Source: Paeniglutamicibacter psychrophenolicus (lineage in GTDB: Bacteria > Actinomycetota > Actinomycetes > Actinomycetales > Micrococcaceae). Taken from it: a DNA stretch of 64,000 bases. The translations under genes and the position numbers were made by a program. Numbering within the stretch: the first letter of the stretch is position 1; each line of letters starts with the position of its first letter. The notes under the pieces are model-generated. The model was not told the DNA's origin, searched no databases, and worked only from the letters and a program-made list of their open reading frames with translations. Shown piece by piece: positions 15,424 through 25,220 of the stretch. The stretch lies in assembly GCF_017876575.1 (NCBI RefSeq), contig NZ_JAGIOE010000001.1, forward strand, positions 1,116,001 to 1,180,000. The letters are read 5' to 3'.

Positions 15424-18400
15424 ATGAGCGAGTTGGGAGCCCCGCGAACAGCGGGGTACATGGCATGGCATAGGACGGCACACTTGAGGATTCACAGTGA
15501 CTACGTGGGAACTGCACTGGAAATCGTCTCGGGTGCCCTCGAGACGTTCACGGCCGAGAAGCGTGCGGCGCGAACCACTGCCGCGGGCTGGACGGGGTTG
15601 GTGGGCCAACTCGACCACGCGTTGGGCAATACCGGTGTAACCACAGGCGTCGTTGACCTTGCTGCGCAATTGCGTGAGCTGTGCTCCGCCGCCGAAGACC
15701 ACGAGCTGTCCCAGGAACAGAACCAACAAGCGCTCCGACTGCAGGAAATCCATCAAGGCTGGGCGAACGGCACCGCCTTCACCGCAGTCGACATGCAGCG
15801 CGCCCTGGAAACCAGCAAGGATTTCCTGGCCGGGCTGAATCTCGACTATTCGGCCGGGCAAGTGGCGGAACTGCTCCAATCCTCGGCCGCAGGCGAGCAG
15901 CCGCGGGCTACCGGTCGCGGACCAAGCCGCGGTTCCATTTCGGTCGACATTGCACACAGCAAGTCAGTCAACTACGCCACTGCACACACCCACACGCGCA
16001 TCCTCGAACGCGTGGTGTTGGAGAACCGTGCCGACCAACTCCGTTCGGTCCTGGTGACCGCAGTGGTGATGAGCGGGAACCTGCCGGTCTCCGCCGTTGC
16101 CGATCGCCGCCTGGAACTTCCCGTCGGCGTGAGCACCCTCCACGACCTGGATGTGGTGCTGGATCCCGCGGCCTTCGCCCAGATCGATTCGAGGCGCCCG
16201 GGCGCGTTGGTCGTTCGGGTGGCCGAGAACGGGAAGCTGGTTGCCGAGCAATCCGGTCCCATCGACCTGCTGCCGGCGAGCCATTGGCCCGGTGCCGGAA
16301 CCCAGGCCAACGCCGAACTGCTGGCGGCGTTCGTGCAACCGCAGCACCCGCTGCTCACCGCGCTGCTTTCCGAGGCCGGCGACATCTTCCGTGCACACAC
16401 CGGCACCGGGAACCTCGACACAGGTCTCGGCGGAACCGAACGGGTCGATGCGTCCGTCGAGTCCATCGTCCAGGTGCTCGGCACCCGCGGCATCCGCTTC
16501 GGCACCCCGCCGGCGAACTGGGACCTGGCCGACCTGGGCGGGCAATACCTCCGCGGCGCCCACGAGGTCCTCACCGAGCGTGTGGGCACCTCCCTGGAAA
16601 CCACGCTGCTGGTCTCCGCGCTGCTGGAAGCCGTGGGCATCAACTCGGTGATCTGGCTGGCCAACGACCATGCATTCCTGGCCTATTGGCGCACACCGGA
16701 AGGGGCATTGCCCAGCAGCAGCCTCGATGCCGAGGGTGCCGGGGCACTGGCAAACCTGGTGGCGGCCGGCCACCTGCGCATCGTGGAGAGCACCGCCATC
16801 ACCACCGACCGGCGCTCCTCCCTCGCCGAGTCCTCCGCCGCAACCATGCGTGACTACGCCCAGGGTGCAGCCGCCGAGGAACACCTGGTGTTCGCCATCG
16901 ACATCCGTGCCTCGAGGCGCAGCGGGATCACCCCGCTACCTGCCCGCGGGCTTTCGGAGAGTGGCCGGCCCGTCGTCATCGAGTACAAGGCGGCGGCCCC
17001 GGACACGCTGGCACGATTCTTCAAGGAAAAATCCGAGCGCCAACGCTCGGCCCCGGTCTCCGCGGGCAAGCCGGCACCACCGCGCATCACCGCCTGGAAG
17101 AACGGGCTGCTGGATCTGTCCCTGCGCAACCGCCTGCTGAACTTCACCGAACGGGCACGCTTGCCGTTGGCCGTCCCCGAATCCGTGGTGGACGGGTTCG
17201 AGGACCTGGTCAACAACGGGCGGGCCATCGAGCTGCTGCCCGCCGACGAGATTTCCGCACTGGATGCCCAGCGCTATGCCTCGGGACCGCTGCTGCCCAT
17301 CGAGCGCCGCATCGAGCTGCTGCTCTCCCGCGGGAAGGTCTACACCCGGCTGGACGCGGACCGCTATTTGACCCGGCTTCGCCGGATGGCCGGTGACGCC
17401 AAGCGCATCGTCGAGGAGAATGGCGCCAACAACCTGTACCTGGCCGTTGGCTCGTTGAACTGGTCCCTGGACGGGCGTGCCCTGCGCTCTCCCTTGTTCC
17501 TGGTCCCGGTGCGCCTGTTGCCCGCCGGGCGCGGGAAGCATTACCGCATCGAAATCGACGAGACCGGCACCTCCACCCCCAACTACTGCCTGAGCGAGAA
17601 ACTGCACGAGCAATTCGGACTGCGCATCCCCGGGTTCGAGGACCCGGAGCGCGACGAATCGGGAATCGACCTGGCCGCTGCGCTCACCGCGCTGCGCGAG
17701 GCGCTGGTGCAGGCCGATCTTCCCTTCCACGTGGAGGGAACCGTGGATCTGGCGATCCTGCAATTCGCGAAGTTCCGCATGTGGCGGGACCTGGATGAGA
17801 ACTGGGAAACCTTCATGGACGCCCCGCTGGTGCGCCACCTGGTCCAAACCCCGACCAATGAATTCATCGACCCGGCCGGCACCGACGCCGAACCGGTCGT
17901 TGACCTGGACCGGCTGGCCGCGCAGCTCCCGGTGCCCGCCGATGCATCGCAGCTCGAAGCCGTCGCCGCCGCCCGGGCAGGACGCACCTTCGTGCTCGAG
18001 GGCCCTCCGGGCACCGGAAAGTCGCAGACCATCACCAACCTTTTGGCCCACGCAATGGCCAACGGGCAGCGGGTGCTGTTCGTGGCGGAGAAGCGTGCAG
18101 CGCTGGAGGTGGTGGCCAAGCGCCTGAATGAGGTGGGGCTGGGGGAGTTCGCCCTGGACCTGCATGACAAGGGATCCTCCCCGAACGCGGTGCGGGCGCA
18201 GATCAAGGCGTCCCTCGACCACCTGGTCTTCGCCGATACGGCCGGGATGAAGCTGGCCACCGGCGACCTGGAAGCCTCGGTCCGCCGTCTGGCTGGCTAC
18301 GCCCACGACCTGCACGAGGCGAACCCTGCCGGCTTAACTGCGTACGGGGCACACAACGTGGCGCTGTCCATGGACCCCGACGTCGCCGCCCTGCCGGTCC

Positions 18401-21400
18401 CCGAGTCCTTTGCCACGCAGGCCGGCGAGGTTGAGGTCGACGCGGTGCGCGAGGGGCTGCTCCAGCTGCCCGACACCGCGCAGCCGGCAAATCCGCGCTT
18501 CGAACACCCCTGGGGATTCGTTGGCGGCCCACTCACCGACGAACAACAAGCAGCGCTGTTGGGATCTGCGGGGGCATTGGAACACGCCATGTCCCAGGCG
18601 ACCAACGCACGAAACGACGGCGCCGTTGCAGCCCTGGTCGATGGTGCCGCGGCGCCGGAAGACCTGGAACACCTGGCCGAGCTGCTGACCGGCGCAGTTC
18701 CGTTGCCGGTGCTCGATGCCGCCGCCACTTCCGTGTGGCAGGAGCGCTCCGCCGCGTTGCTGGCCGATGCCGTGGAACTGGCACAAGGCATGGATTGGCT
18801 GCCAAACATTGTCGCACCCATTGTGCTGGAGAATGACCTTTCCCCGGTCCACGCGGCGGCCACCGAGGCCAACAAGTTCGGCTTCCTGGGCCTGGGCCGC
18901 AAGAAGCGCCGGCTGCGGGTCACCGCCGAGCATTTCGGCCCGCAGTGGACGGGCACCGACGACGACGCCAAGAACCTTGTTGCCATCATTGAGTCGTTGA
19001 TCGAGGCGCGCGCCCGGTGCGCAAAACTCGTGGGAGGCTTCGGGGAATTGCCTGGCTTGGAGCCGGGCGCCCATTGGAACCCCTTCGTTGACGGCGACAT
19101 CGCCTCGGCGGCAGGGCGGCGCGAGCGGCTGGTTCACCTGGCAGGGCTGCTCTCCGAAGCCGGGACCCCGGGAACGGATGACCGGTATGTGGCCTTGCTG
19201 CGCGAGGCGCTGGACCGGACTGCTCCGCTGCCATCGGCGACTGCCGGGGAACTGCGCGAGATCGCCGCGGCCTGGCAAGCATTGCGCGATTCGGTCCCAA
19301 ACAAAACCCAAACGCCATCGGCCTGGACCGACGCACCGGGATTCCTGGGCAGGTTTGGCCGCTCCGCCGATCCGCGTGGCGCCGGGAACCAGGCCCGGCG
19401 AGGGCTGGAACGCTGGAACGCGTTCGTCGAAAACCTTGAACCACTCAAGTCCCACGGGCTCGATGCTGCCTGGGAACAACTGGCCACCGGGGCCTTCCCG
19501 GCGGCCGACGCGTTGCGCGGATTCATGCGCGGAACCGCCGAGTCGGCCCTGGCCGAAAGGCTCTCGGCCAACGGATTCGATGCCTTCAACAGTGAGGCCC
19601 AGGCCCGGGCGATCCAACGATTCACCACCTCGTCCACGGCCCTGCGCAAGCACGTGGGAAAGTCCCTGCCCGAGCAGATCACCGGGCAACGTGCCCAAAA
19701 GCTGAAGAAGGCCGAGAGCCGCATGGGGGAATTGGCCCGGCAGCTCGAGCGCCGCCGCGGAGGGCTGAGCGTGCGCCGACTCATGGACTCCTATGGCGAC
19801 CTGATCACCGCCATCCTGCCGTGCGTGCTGGTCAGCCCCGACTCCGCCGCCCGGTTCTTCCCGCCGCGGGCCGGGGAATTCGACATCGTGGTCTTCGACG
19901 AGGCCTCGCAGATCCGCGTTGCCGATGCCATTGGCACCCTGGGCCGGGCCAAGTCGGCGGTCATCGTGGGGGATTCCAAGCAGATGCCGCCGAGCTCCTT
20001 CGCGGAGGTGTCCATCGACCTTCAGGACGATGGGGAATCCGAGCTGCTGGTCACCGACGAGGAATCGATCCTTTCCGAGGCCGTCATGGCCCGGGTTCAC
20101 CGTCGCTGGCTGTCTTGGCACTACCGCAGCCAGGACGAATCCCTGATCGCCTTCAGCAACAAGCACTACTACGCCGGCAAGCTCTCCTCCTTCCCCTCCC
20201 CGCGCAACGGGGCCGCACTCACGGGAATCGACGGCTACGGCATTTCCCTTCGCCGGGTCCAGGGCACCTTCCACCGCACGGGTGCCGACGGCATCCTGCG
20301 CACCAACCCGGTGGAGGCCGGGCACATCGTCGCGGAGATCAAGGCGCGCTTCGATGCCTCACCGGATCAGATCCCGTCCATCGGCGTGGTCACGTTCAAC
20401 GCCCCGCAACGAGACCTGGTCGAGTCCCTGCTGCGCGATGACGCGGACGAACGCCTGGGCGCTGCATTGGACGCAGATGCCGAGGGATTGTTCGTGAAGA
20501 ACCTGGAAAACGTGCAGGGCGATGAACGGGACGTGATCCTGTTTTCCACGGCCTTCAGCGCCAACGAACGCGGGCGGCTGCCGCTGAACTTCGGGCCGCT
20601 GAACAACATCGGCGGCGAACGCAGGTTGAACGTTGCGGTGACCCGCGCCCGGCGCCAGGTCGTGGTGTTCACCAGCTTCGATCCCGCCGACCTGCGCGCG
20701 GAGGACTCCTCGGCGTTGGGCATCAAGCACCTGCGCGCCTACCTGGACCTGGCCGCAGAGGGTGCCCACGCCCTGGGCAACGGTTCGCTGGCCGCAATTG
20801 CGCGTGACCGGCACCGCGAACAGGTCGCCGCGGCCCTGCGGACACGCGGACACCGGGTGGAAACCAACGTCGGGCTCTCGGACTTCAGGATCGATGCGAC
20901 GGTTGCCAGCGCGCAGCGCCCGGACGAGCCCTTGATGGCGATCCTGCTCGATGGCGAACCGTGGGCCGCGCGCAAGACCGTGGGGGACCGCGACGGTTTG
21001 CCGCAGGAGATCCTGCGGAACCTTTTGGGCTGGGAATCGGTGGTGCGGATCTGGCTGCCGGCCTGGCTCCAGGATTCCGAAGCGGTTCTCGCGTCCATCG
21101 ATGCCGAACTGGCGAAGGCTTCCAATGCCCGGACGGCCAAGGAAACGGCGCAACGCAAGGCGCTCGTGGAGAGCCGGAAAACCGAAAACCCGGCCTTGGC
21201 AGCCAACGATGTTCCGGAGACGGAACCCGAGCTATTGCCGCGCGGTTATCCGGGCAAGGCCGTGCCGTTCAAGTCATGGGGTTCCCGCCAGATCGGGACC
21301 GTCGATGAGCTCGACGAGCTGAAGAGGGCCGCGGGCAAGCGGAAGGCAGCCGCGCTGCTGGCCGAGATCGTGGAGGCGGAGGGCCCGATCCAGCAGCGGC

Positions 21401-21810
21401 GGCTGGCCAGGTTGGCCATCAACGCCTATGGATTGGGCAGGGTTTCGGCGGCCCGGGAAAAGTCGATGCTTGCCGCCTTGGACAAGAAGTCCTACGGCAC
21501 CGACGCCGACGGGTTCTTTTGGCCCTCCGGGCAGGACCCGGCCCGGTGGATCGACTACCGGACCGGCTTCGCGGTGCACGACCTGGGCATCGAGGAGATC
21601 AGCCCCCGGGAGATCGCCAACGTGATGTGTGCCCGGGCGGCACTGGGAGGGGAGCCCGGTGTCGACGAGCTCAAGCGCTCGGTGATGGGGATCCTGGGGT
21701 ACGGACGCATGACCGAGAAGGTGTCCGCCGCCCTGCAGCAGGGCCTTGAACTGGCGGTGCGCGAGCAGCGACTGGAATCCGTGGCCGGGACGATCCGTCC
21801 GGCAGCGTAA
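15424..21810 (+). CDS. Giant DUF4011 helicase with DUF3320 and a Vsr/MTES_1575-like nuclease domain
   Basis: The 2128-residue protein shows, in order: an N-terminal region; a transglutaminase-like segment (about 375-415) in which the usual Cys is Ser390 (VGTSLETT); a DUF4011 region (NGLLDLSLRNRLLNF, near 560); a superfamily 1 helicase of the Upf1/Dna2 type with Walker A GPPGTGKS (860-867), Walker B FDEAS (to 1495), QMPPSS and a late RLNVAVTRARRQ; a restriction-endonuclease-like segment with SDFRID (1819-1824), LLDGE and WESVVRIW; and a DUF3320-like C-terminus. The start is uncertain: ATG 15424 lacks a good ribosome site, and ATG 15460 is an alternative. Helicase-nuclease proteins of this layout are often single-gene phage-defence or DNA-processing factors. 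Here it stands alone between the ribose operon and an efflux unit. Function is inferred. Confidence 0.8.
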   Translation: MSELGAPRTAGYMAWHRTAHLRIHSDYVGTALEIVSGALETFTAEKRAARTTAAGWTGLVGQLDHALGNTGVTTGVVDLAAQLRELCSAAEDHELSQEQNQQALRLQEIHQGWANGTAFTAVDMQRALETSKDFLAGLNLDYSAGQVAELLQSSAAGEQPRATGRGPSRGSISVDIAHSKSVNYATAHTHTRILERVVLENRADQLRSVLVTAVVMSGNLPVSAVADRRLELPVGVSTLHDLDVVLDPAAFAQIDSRRPGALVVRVAENGKLVAEQSGPIDLLPASHWPGAGTQANAELLAAFVQPQHPLLTALLSEAGDIFRAHTGTGNLDTGLGGTERVDASVESIVQVLGTRGIRFGTPPANWDLADLGGQYLRGAHEVLTERVGTSLETTLLVSALLEAVGINSVIWLANDHAFLAYWRTPEGALPSSSLDAEGAGALANLVAAGHLRIVESTAITTDRRSSLAESSAATMRDYAQGAAAEEHLVFAIDIRASRRSGITPLPARGLSESGRPVVIEYKAAAPDTLARFFKEKSERQRSAPVSAGKPAPPRITAWKNGLLDLSLRNRLLNFTERARLPLAVPESVVDGFEDLVNNGRAIELLPADEISALDAQRYASGPLLPIERRIELLLSRGKVYTRLDADRYLTRLRRMAGDAKRIVEENGANNLYLAVGSLNWSLDGRALRSPLFLVPVRLLPAGRGKHYRIEIDETGTSTPNYCLSEKLHEQFGLRIPGFEDPERDESGIDLAAALTALREALVQADLPFHVEGTVDLAILQFAKFRMWRDLDENWETFMDAPLVRHLVQTPTNEFIDPAGTDAEPVVDLDRLAAQLPVPADASQLEAVAAARAGRTFVLEGPPGTGKSQTITNLLAHAMANGQRVLFVAEKRAALEVVAKRLNEVGLGEFALDLHDKGSSPNAVRAQIKASLDHLVFADTAGMKLATGDLEASVRRLAGYAHDLHEANPAGLTAYGAHNVALSMDPDVAALPVPESFATQAGEVEVDAVREGLLQLPDTAQPANPRFEHPWGFVGGPLTDEQQAALLGSAGALEHAMSQATNARNDGAVAALVDGAAAPEDLEHLAELLTGAVPLPVLDAAATSVWQERSAALLADAVELAQGMDWLPNIVAPIVLENDLSPVHAAATEANKFGFLGLGRKKRRLRVTAEHFGPQWTGTDDDAKNLVAIIESLIEARARCAKLVGGFGELPGLEPGAHWNPFVDGDIASAAGRRERLVHLAGLLSEAGTPGTDDRYVALLREALDRTAPLPSATAGELREIAAAWQALRDSVPNKTQTPSAWTDAPGFLGRFGRSADPRGAGNQARRGLERWNAFVENLEPLKSHGLDAAWEQLATGAFPAADALRGFMRGTAESALAERLSANGFDAFNSEAQARAIQRFTTSSTALRKHVGKSLPEQITGQRAQKLKKAESRMGELARQLERRRGGLSVRRLMDSYGDLITAILPCVLVSPDSAARFFPPRAGEFDIVVFDEASQIRVADAIGTLGRAKSAVIVGDSKQMPPSSFAEVSIDLQDDGESELLVTDEESILSEAVMARVHRRWLSWHYRSQDESLIAFSNKHYYAGKLSSFPSPRNGAALTGIDGYGISLRRVQGTFHRTGADGILRTNPVEAGHIVAEIKARFDASPDQIPSIGVVTFNAPQRDLVESLLRDDADERLGAALDADAEGLFVKNLENVQGDERDVILFSTAFSANERGRLPLNFGPLNNIGGERRLNVAVTRARRQVVVFTSFDPADLRAEDSSALGIKHLRAYLDLAAEGAHALGNGSLAAIARDRHREQVAAALRTRGHRVETNVGLSDFRIDATVASAQRPDEPLMAILLDGEPWAARKTVGDRDGLPQEILRNLLGWESVVRIWLPAWLQDSEAVLASIDAELAKASNARTAKETAQRKALVESRKTENPALAANDVPETEPELLPRGYPGKAVPFKSWGSRQIGTVDELDELKRAAGKRKAAALLAEIVEAEGPIQQRRLARLAINAYGLGRVSAAREKSMLAALDKKSYGTDADGFFWPSGQDPARWIDYRTGFAVHDLGIEEISPREIANVMCARAALGGEPGVDELKRSVMGILGYGRMTEKVSAALQQGLELAVREQRLESVAGTIRPAA

Positions 21811-21817
21811 GGCGACT

Positions 21818-21841
21818 GCCGGCTCCCCGCATGGAGCCGGC
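21818..21841 (+). terminator. Hairpin after the giant helicase gene
   Basis: A 9-bp perfect stem GCCGGCTCC (21818-21826) pairs with 21833-21841 around a 6-base loop, seven bases after the stop codon. It is GC-rich, without a T-tract. Confidence 0.7.
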
Positions 21842-21988
21842 GGCGAGGGCGCTTGTGCTGCGCCTTGCGGTCTTGGAGCCGTGGCGTGCACTGCTGCCGC
21901 GTCCGGGTGTTCATGGTTTTCGGGCGGGTCAACGCCGTGCCGTCGCGCCTCATCCGGACGAACCCGACGGAGGAGTGAGGAAAAGTAC

Positions 21989-22008
21989 TCAAGTAACTTG
22001 ATCAAGTT
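21989..22008. promoter_or_regulatory. MarR-type operator, overlapping palindromes
   Basis: TCAAGT (21989-21994), ACTTGA (21996-22001) and TCAAGT (22002-22007, shared with the 14-bp palindrome AACTTGATCAAGTT at 21995-22008) form two overlapping inverted repeats just before the marR start at 22026. TATGGT at 22013-22018 could be the -10 box of a leaderless message. A MarR dimer here would repress its own transcription and that of the exporter. Confidence 0.7.
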
Positions 22009-22025
22009 GGTTGTATGGTTTAACA

Positions 22026-22466
22026 ATGACTTCCGAAAACACACCGGACACCGGCTTCGTCAGGGAATTCCTCGAGGTGCTGCACCCCTTGTTGAGGAGG
22101 ATGCGGGCCGAACGCACCCTTTCCCCGGGCAAGGTGGGAATCCTGCATCACCTCTCGCTGCACGGGCGCGCGACCAGCACGGAACTGGCTGCGGCGGTGC
22201 GGGTAAGCCCCCAGGCCATCTCGCTGGCGGCACGTGAGCTCGAAGAGATGGCGTTCATCGAACGCGTACCGGATGCCACCGACCGTCGCAAGACCTGGAT
22301 CGTGCTCGCCGAAGCCGGCCGGTCCAAGCTGGAGGAGGAAGCACGGGCCGGCGAAGGCTGGATTGGCCGGGCCATCTCCGAACAGCTGACCGACGACGAA
22401 CGCAGGATCCTCAGGGAAGCCGTCCCGATCCTGGAAAAGATCGGCATGGAGGCCCCGCGTGGCTGA
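22026..22466 (+). CDS. MarR-family transcriptional regulator
   Basis: The 146-residue protein has the MarR winged helix (SPGKVGILHHLSLHGRATSTELAAAVRVSPQAISLAARELEEMAFIERVPDATDRRKT, described by position 33-89) with the DxRxK-type wing DATDRRK. It overlaps the following exporter gene by eight bases (GTG at 22459), so both are one unit. No ribosome site is visible before ATG 22026, and the promoter-like TATGGT lies eight bases upstream. It probably represses the operon until an exported compound binds it. Confidence 0.88.
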   Translation: MTSENTPDTGFVREFLEVLHPLLRRMRAERTLSPGKVGILHHLSLHGRATSTELAAAVRVSPQAISLAARELEEMAFIERVPDATDRRKTWIVLAEAGRSKLEEEARAGEGWIGRAISEQLTDDERRILREAVPILEKIGMEAPRG

Positions 22467-23847
22467 AACGCGTTCCCCCATGGTGCCGGCGTTGGTCTAC
22501 GCGGCGCTTTCCACGGCCATTGTCAGCTCCTTGGGCATGTTGCTGGTGCCCTCGATTTCCCAGGAAATGGGGGTGCCCGTCAGCACCGCACAATGGATGC
22601 TGACGCTGAACCTCCTGGCCGGTGCCATTGCCACCCCGGTGATGGGCAGGCTCAGCGATGGCCCGCACAAGAAAAAGCTCCTGCTGGTATCCCTGGGGAT
22701 CATCCTTGCCGGATCCATCATCGCCGCACTGGCCCCGAACTTCACGGTGTTCCTGATCGGGCGCACCCTCCAGGGCCTGACCTACGGAATCGTCGCGGTG
22801 ACGATCTCCCTGGCGCGCCGCTACGTGGATACCCCAAAGGTCCAGGGAGCCATCTCCAGCCTCTCGGTCACGGTGGCCACCGGAATCGGCATTGGCTACC
22901 CGCTGACCGGAATCATCGCCGGGCTCACCGGATTCAGGTGGGCCTTTTGGTTTGCCGCCCTGTTCGTGCTCAGCGCCATCGTCGTGGTCATCCGGGTCAT
23001 CCCCAACGGCCCCGATGAACATGCCGCATCGATTCCCTTCGATTCCGCCGGTGCCACGTTGCTTGCCTTCGGGCTTGGCACCCTGCTGCTGGGCATCAGC
23101 GAAGGCCCCCGCTGGGGCTGGGGCTCGCCCTGGACCATTGGCATCCTGGCGGTCGCCGTGGTGCTGCTGTCCCTGTGGACCCGCGCGGAACTGCGCAGCG
23201 ACCATCCGCTGATCAACCTGCGCGTGCTCGGCAACGGGGAGGTGCTGCTGGCAAACCTCACGGCCGTCGGGCTCGGCGCCGCGCTGTACATCGGCCTGTC
23301 GTTGGCAAGCCTCGTGGCCCAGGCTCCCGCATCCACCGGCTACGGCCTGTCCCTGCCCGTTTTCTGGGCCGGCTTCGTGATGTTCCCCTTGTCCGTGGGC
23401 AGCCTTGCGGCCAACCGCCTGGTGCATCGGCTGGGCCACAAGTTCTCCTTGGCGACGCTGTTGCCCATCGGGGCAGCGTTGATGGCCGTCGCCGGAACGC
23501 TGCTGTGGCTGGTGCACGGCCAGCTCTGGGAAATCCTGCTGGGCATGCTGGTCTTCGGGTTGGGCATGGGCGCTGCCTATGCGGCCATGCCGGCGCTGAT
23601 AGCCCGCAGCGTGGCAACCGAGGAACTGGGCAGCTCGGTGAGTTTCAACCAGGTCCTGCGCACCATCGGCAGCTCCTTCGGCACTGCCATCTCCGGTGCC
23701 GTCATCGCGGCGAACACCTCGGCGGACCACCACGCCACAGCCGCCGGAATCGACCTCACCTTCGAGATCGGTGCGGTGCTCTGCCTGGTGGTGTTCCTCG
23801 CCTTGATCGTCAACGGGGTCGCCACGCGTTTCCGCTCCGCGACCTAG
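22459..23847 (+). CDS. MFS drug exporter, DHA2 (14-TM, EmrB/QacA) family
   Basis: The 462-residue protein has about fourteen hydrophobic helices. The first half carries the MFS loop GRLSDGPHKKKLLL and the antiporter motif C-like GIGIGYPLTGIIAG; the motif in TM1 is LVPSISQEMGVPVSTAQWM. It starts at GTG 22459 inside the marR gene, whose product likely controls it. Expected role: proton-driven export of a toxic hydrophobic compound. The substrate cannot be predicted. An alternative start is ATG 22480 (MVPALVY), but the overlap favours the GTG. Confidence 0.88.
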   Translation: MAETRSPMVPALVYAALSTAIVSSLGMLLVPSISQEMGVPVSTAQWMLTLNLLAGAIATPVMGRLSDGPHKKKLLLVSLGIILAGSIIAALAPNFTVFLIGRTLQGLTYGIVAVTISLARRYVDTPKVQGAISSLSVTVATGIGIGYPLTGIIAGLTGFRWAFWFAALFVLSAIVVVIRVIPNGPDEHAASIPFDSAGATLLAFGLGTLLLGISEGPRWGWGSPWTIGILAVAVVLLSLWTRAELRSDHPLINLRVLGNGEVLLANLTAVGLGAALYIGLSLASLVAQAPASTGYGLSLPVFWAGFVMFPLSVGSLAANRLVHRLGHKFSLATLLPIGAALMAVAGTLLWLVHGQLWEILLGMLVFGLGMGAAYAAMPALIARSVATEELGSSVSFNQVLRTIGSSFGTAISGAVIAANTSADHHATAAGIDLTFEIGAVLCLVVFLALIVNGVATRFRSAT

Positions 23848-23928
23848 CAGTGGCATCGGGTTTCGGTGGGACCCGGGCAGCCGAGTCCGTTGGGAGTGCG
23901 CGGCGATGCCGGCCTTGTCCGGACGACG

Positions 23929-24771
23929 CTAGCTGGCAGAGCGTTCGTAGGGGATCTTCTCCCCGGCCTCGACGGCGATCTTCAGGAGGTTCCCCGCCGG
24001 TGGCAGCGGGCAGGTGGCCAGGTCGGTGAACGCGCAGGGCAGGTTCACCGCGCGGTTGAAGTCCAGGACGACACTGCCGTCGGGGCCGGGAGCCTCGAGA
24101 TGAAGCGAACGACTGGAGGCATAGGTGGTCCTGCCCGAGGTGGCGTCGGTGAACAGGATGTCCAGTGATCCGTCGGTGTGCCCGTTGAATGCGGTCAGGA
24201 CGTGGGTGGCGCCGTCGAGTTCGAAGACAACCTCGCCGGGGGCCCGGTAGGTGTGCTCGATGCCCTTGACCGCCGCGCCGACCCGGGTCGGGCGGGGTTC
24301 GGCAAAGCGACGGAAGGTGCCGCCCACGCGCCAGCGCGCATCCGGGGCGTAGGCGGGGACGCCGTTGAAGTCCTGCAGCAGCGGGTTCTGCGGGTGCCGC
24401 GGACGCAGGATGTACCTGCCGCCGCGCTTGGCAACCTCGATGGTGGTTTCACCGTGGCCCACGTCAAAGCCCTCGCGTTCGGCGATGCTGCCCAGCCGTT
24501 GTCCGCCGGTGACCGTGGCACCGTTGAAGAGCAATGACTCGCTCTTGGCCAGGTCCACATAGAGCCAGTCGTCGTGGACCCACCACTGTCCGGGAAGCCC
24601 CTCGAAGCGTGTGGCTTCGCCGGTGACCCAGTGCAGGGCGGTGGCGGCAAGGAACCCGTTGGGTGCCGACAGGGACTGCAAGCGGTGCTGGTGCCAGCTG
24701 CGCCAATCCGCGGCAAAACCCGCGGCCTCACGTTCATCCGGCACGATGGGGGCAAGCGTCGGTACTGTCAT
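23929..24771 (-). CDS. DUF1684 domain-containing protein
   Basis: The 280-residue protein matches the DUF1684 family of soluble actinobacterial proteins: WRSWHQHRLQSLSAPNGFLA near the N-terminus, then VAKRGGRYILRPRHPQNP, and the C-terminal DFNRAVNLPCAFTDLATCPLPP. It starts at ATG 24771 with GAAGGAG seven bases before; the longer frame to 24939 is noncoding. Family members occur widely in actinobacteria, but I know of no established reaction. It stands alone, convergent with the exporter gene. The two conserved cysteines-containing segment near the C-terminus could be structural. Confidence 0.85.
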   Translation of the reverse strand: MTVPTLAPIVPDEREAAGFAADWRSWHQHRLQSLSAPNGFLAATALHWVTGEATRFEGLPGQWWVHDDWLYVDLAKSESLLFNGATVTGGQRLGSIAEREGFDVGHGETTIEVAKRGGRYILRPRHPQNPLLQDFNGVPAYAPDARWRVGGTFRRFAEPRPTRVGAAVKGIEHTYRAPGEVVFELDGATHVLTAFNGHTDGSLDILFTDATSGRTTYASSRSLHLEAPGPDGSVVLDFNRAVNLPCAFTDLATCPLPPAGNLLKIAVEAGEKIPYERSAS

Positions 24772-25220
24772 GGGATGCTCCTTCGTTTCGGCCGCGAACC
24801 GAGCCGCATCGGAAACGGAAGGAACGGGGCATTGGGTGTGCAAATCGAGCGGTGGCTCACCGGTGGTGCGGGGAGGCGATCCATGGACATCGTTGCACCG
24901 GTCAAACCCGCCGTCGAACACCCGGACTCGGAAGGTCATGAAGCTTTACCCGAGGACTTATATAGCCGAGAGGGGTCCGGTTTTCCAGGGGTGAGAGGCG
25001 AAATATTACGTAGCGGGGGTCCGGTGTCGGGGCGTTGCTGCTGGGTACGAAGAAATGGCGGATCGCCGGAGTAGCCGGGAAAGCATTGTCAGCTTAAGCG
25101 ATATAGACGTAAAAACACATAATTAATGAGGGAATTTGTCATAGACACTACATAGATGCGCGTCCCATAATGGGGGGACAAAGCTAGTGGCGCACAGCAC
25201 CTGTGCCTTGAAGGAGAGCC
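24772..25220. other. Gene-free stretch with AT-rich control region
   Basis: These 449 bases hold no credible gene. From about 25085 to 25175 the sequence becomes AT-rich (AATTAATGAG, TTGTCA at 25136-25141), which marks the control region of the flavoprotein gene at 25221. CATAGACACT (25140-25149) resembles the reverse complement of the palindrome at 27911-27927 (CATAGACAAT) and may be a binding site of the LysR regulator encoded downstream. Confidence 0.5.

Noticed and set aside
24960-25180. Small RNA gene in the AT-rich region before flavoprotein 1
   Set aside because: No stable stem-loop with a T-tract or clear promoter pair could be drawn; the AT content is explained by a promoter/operator region.
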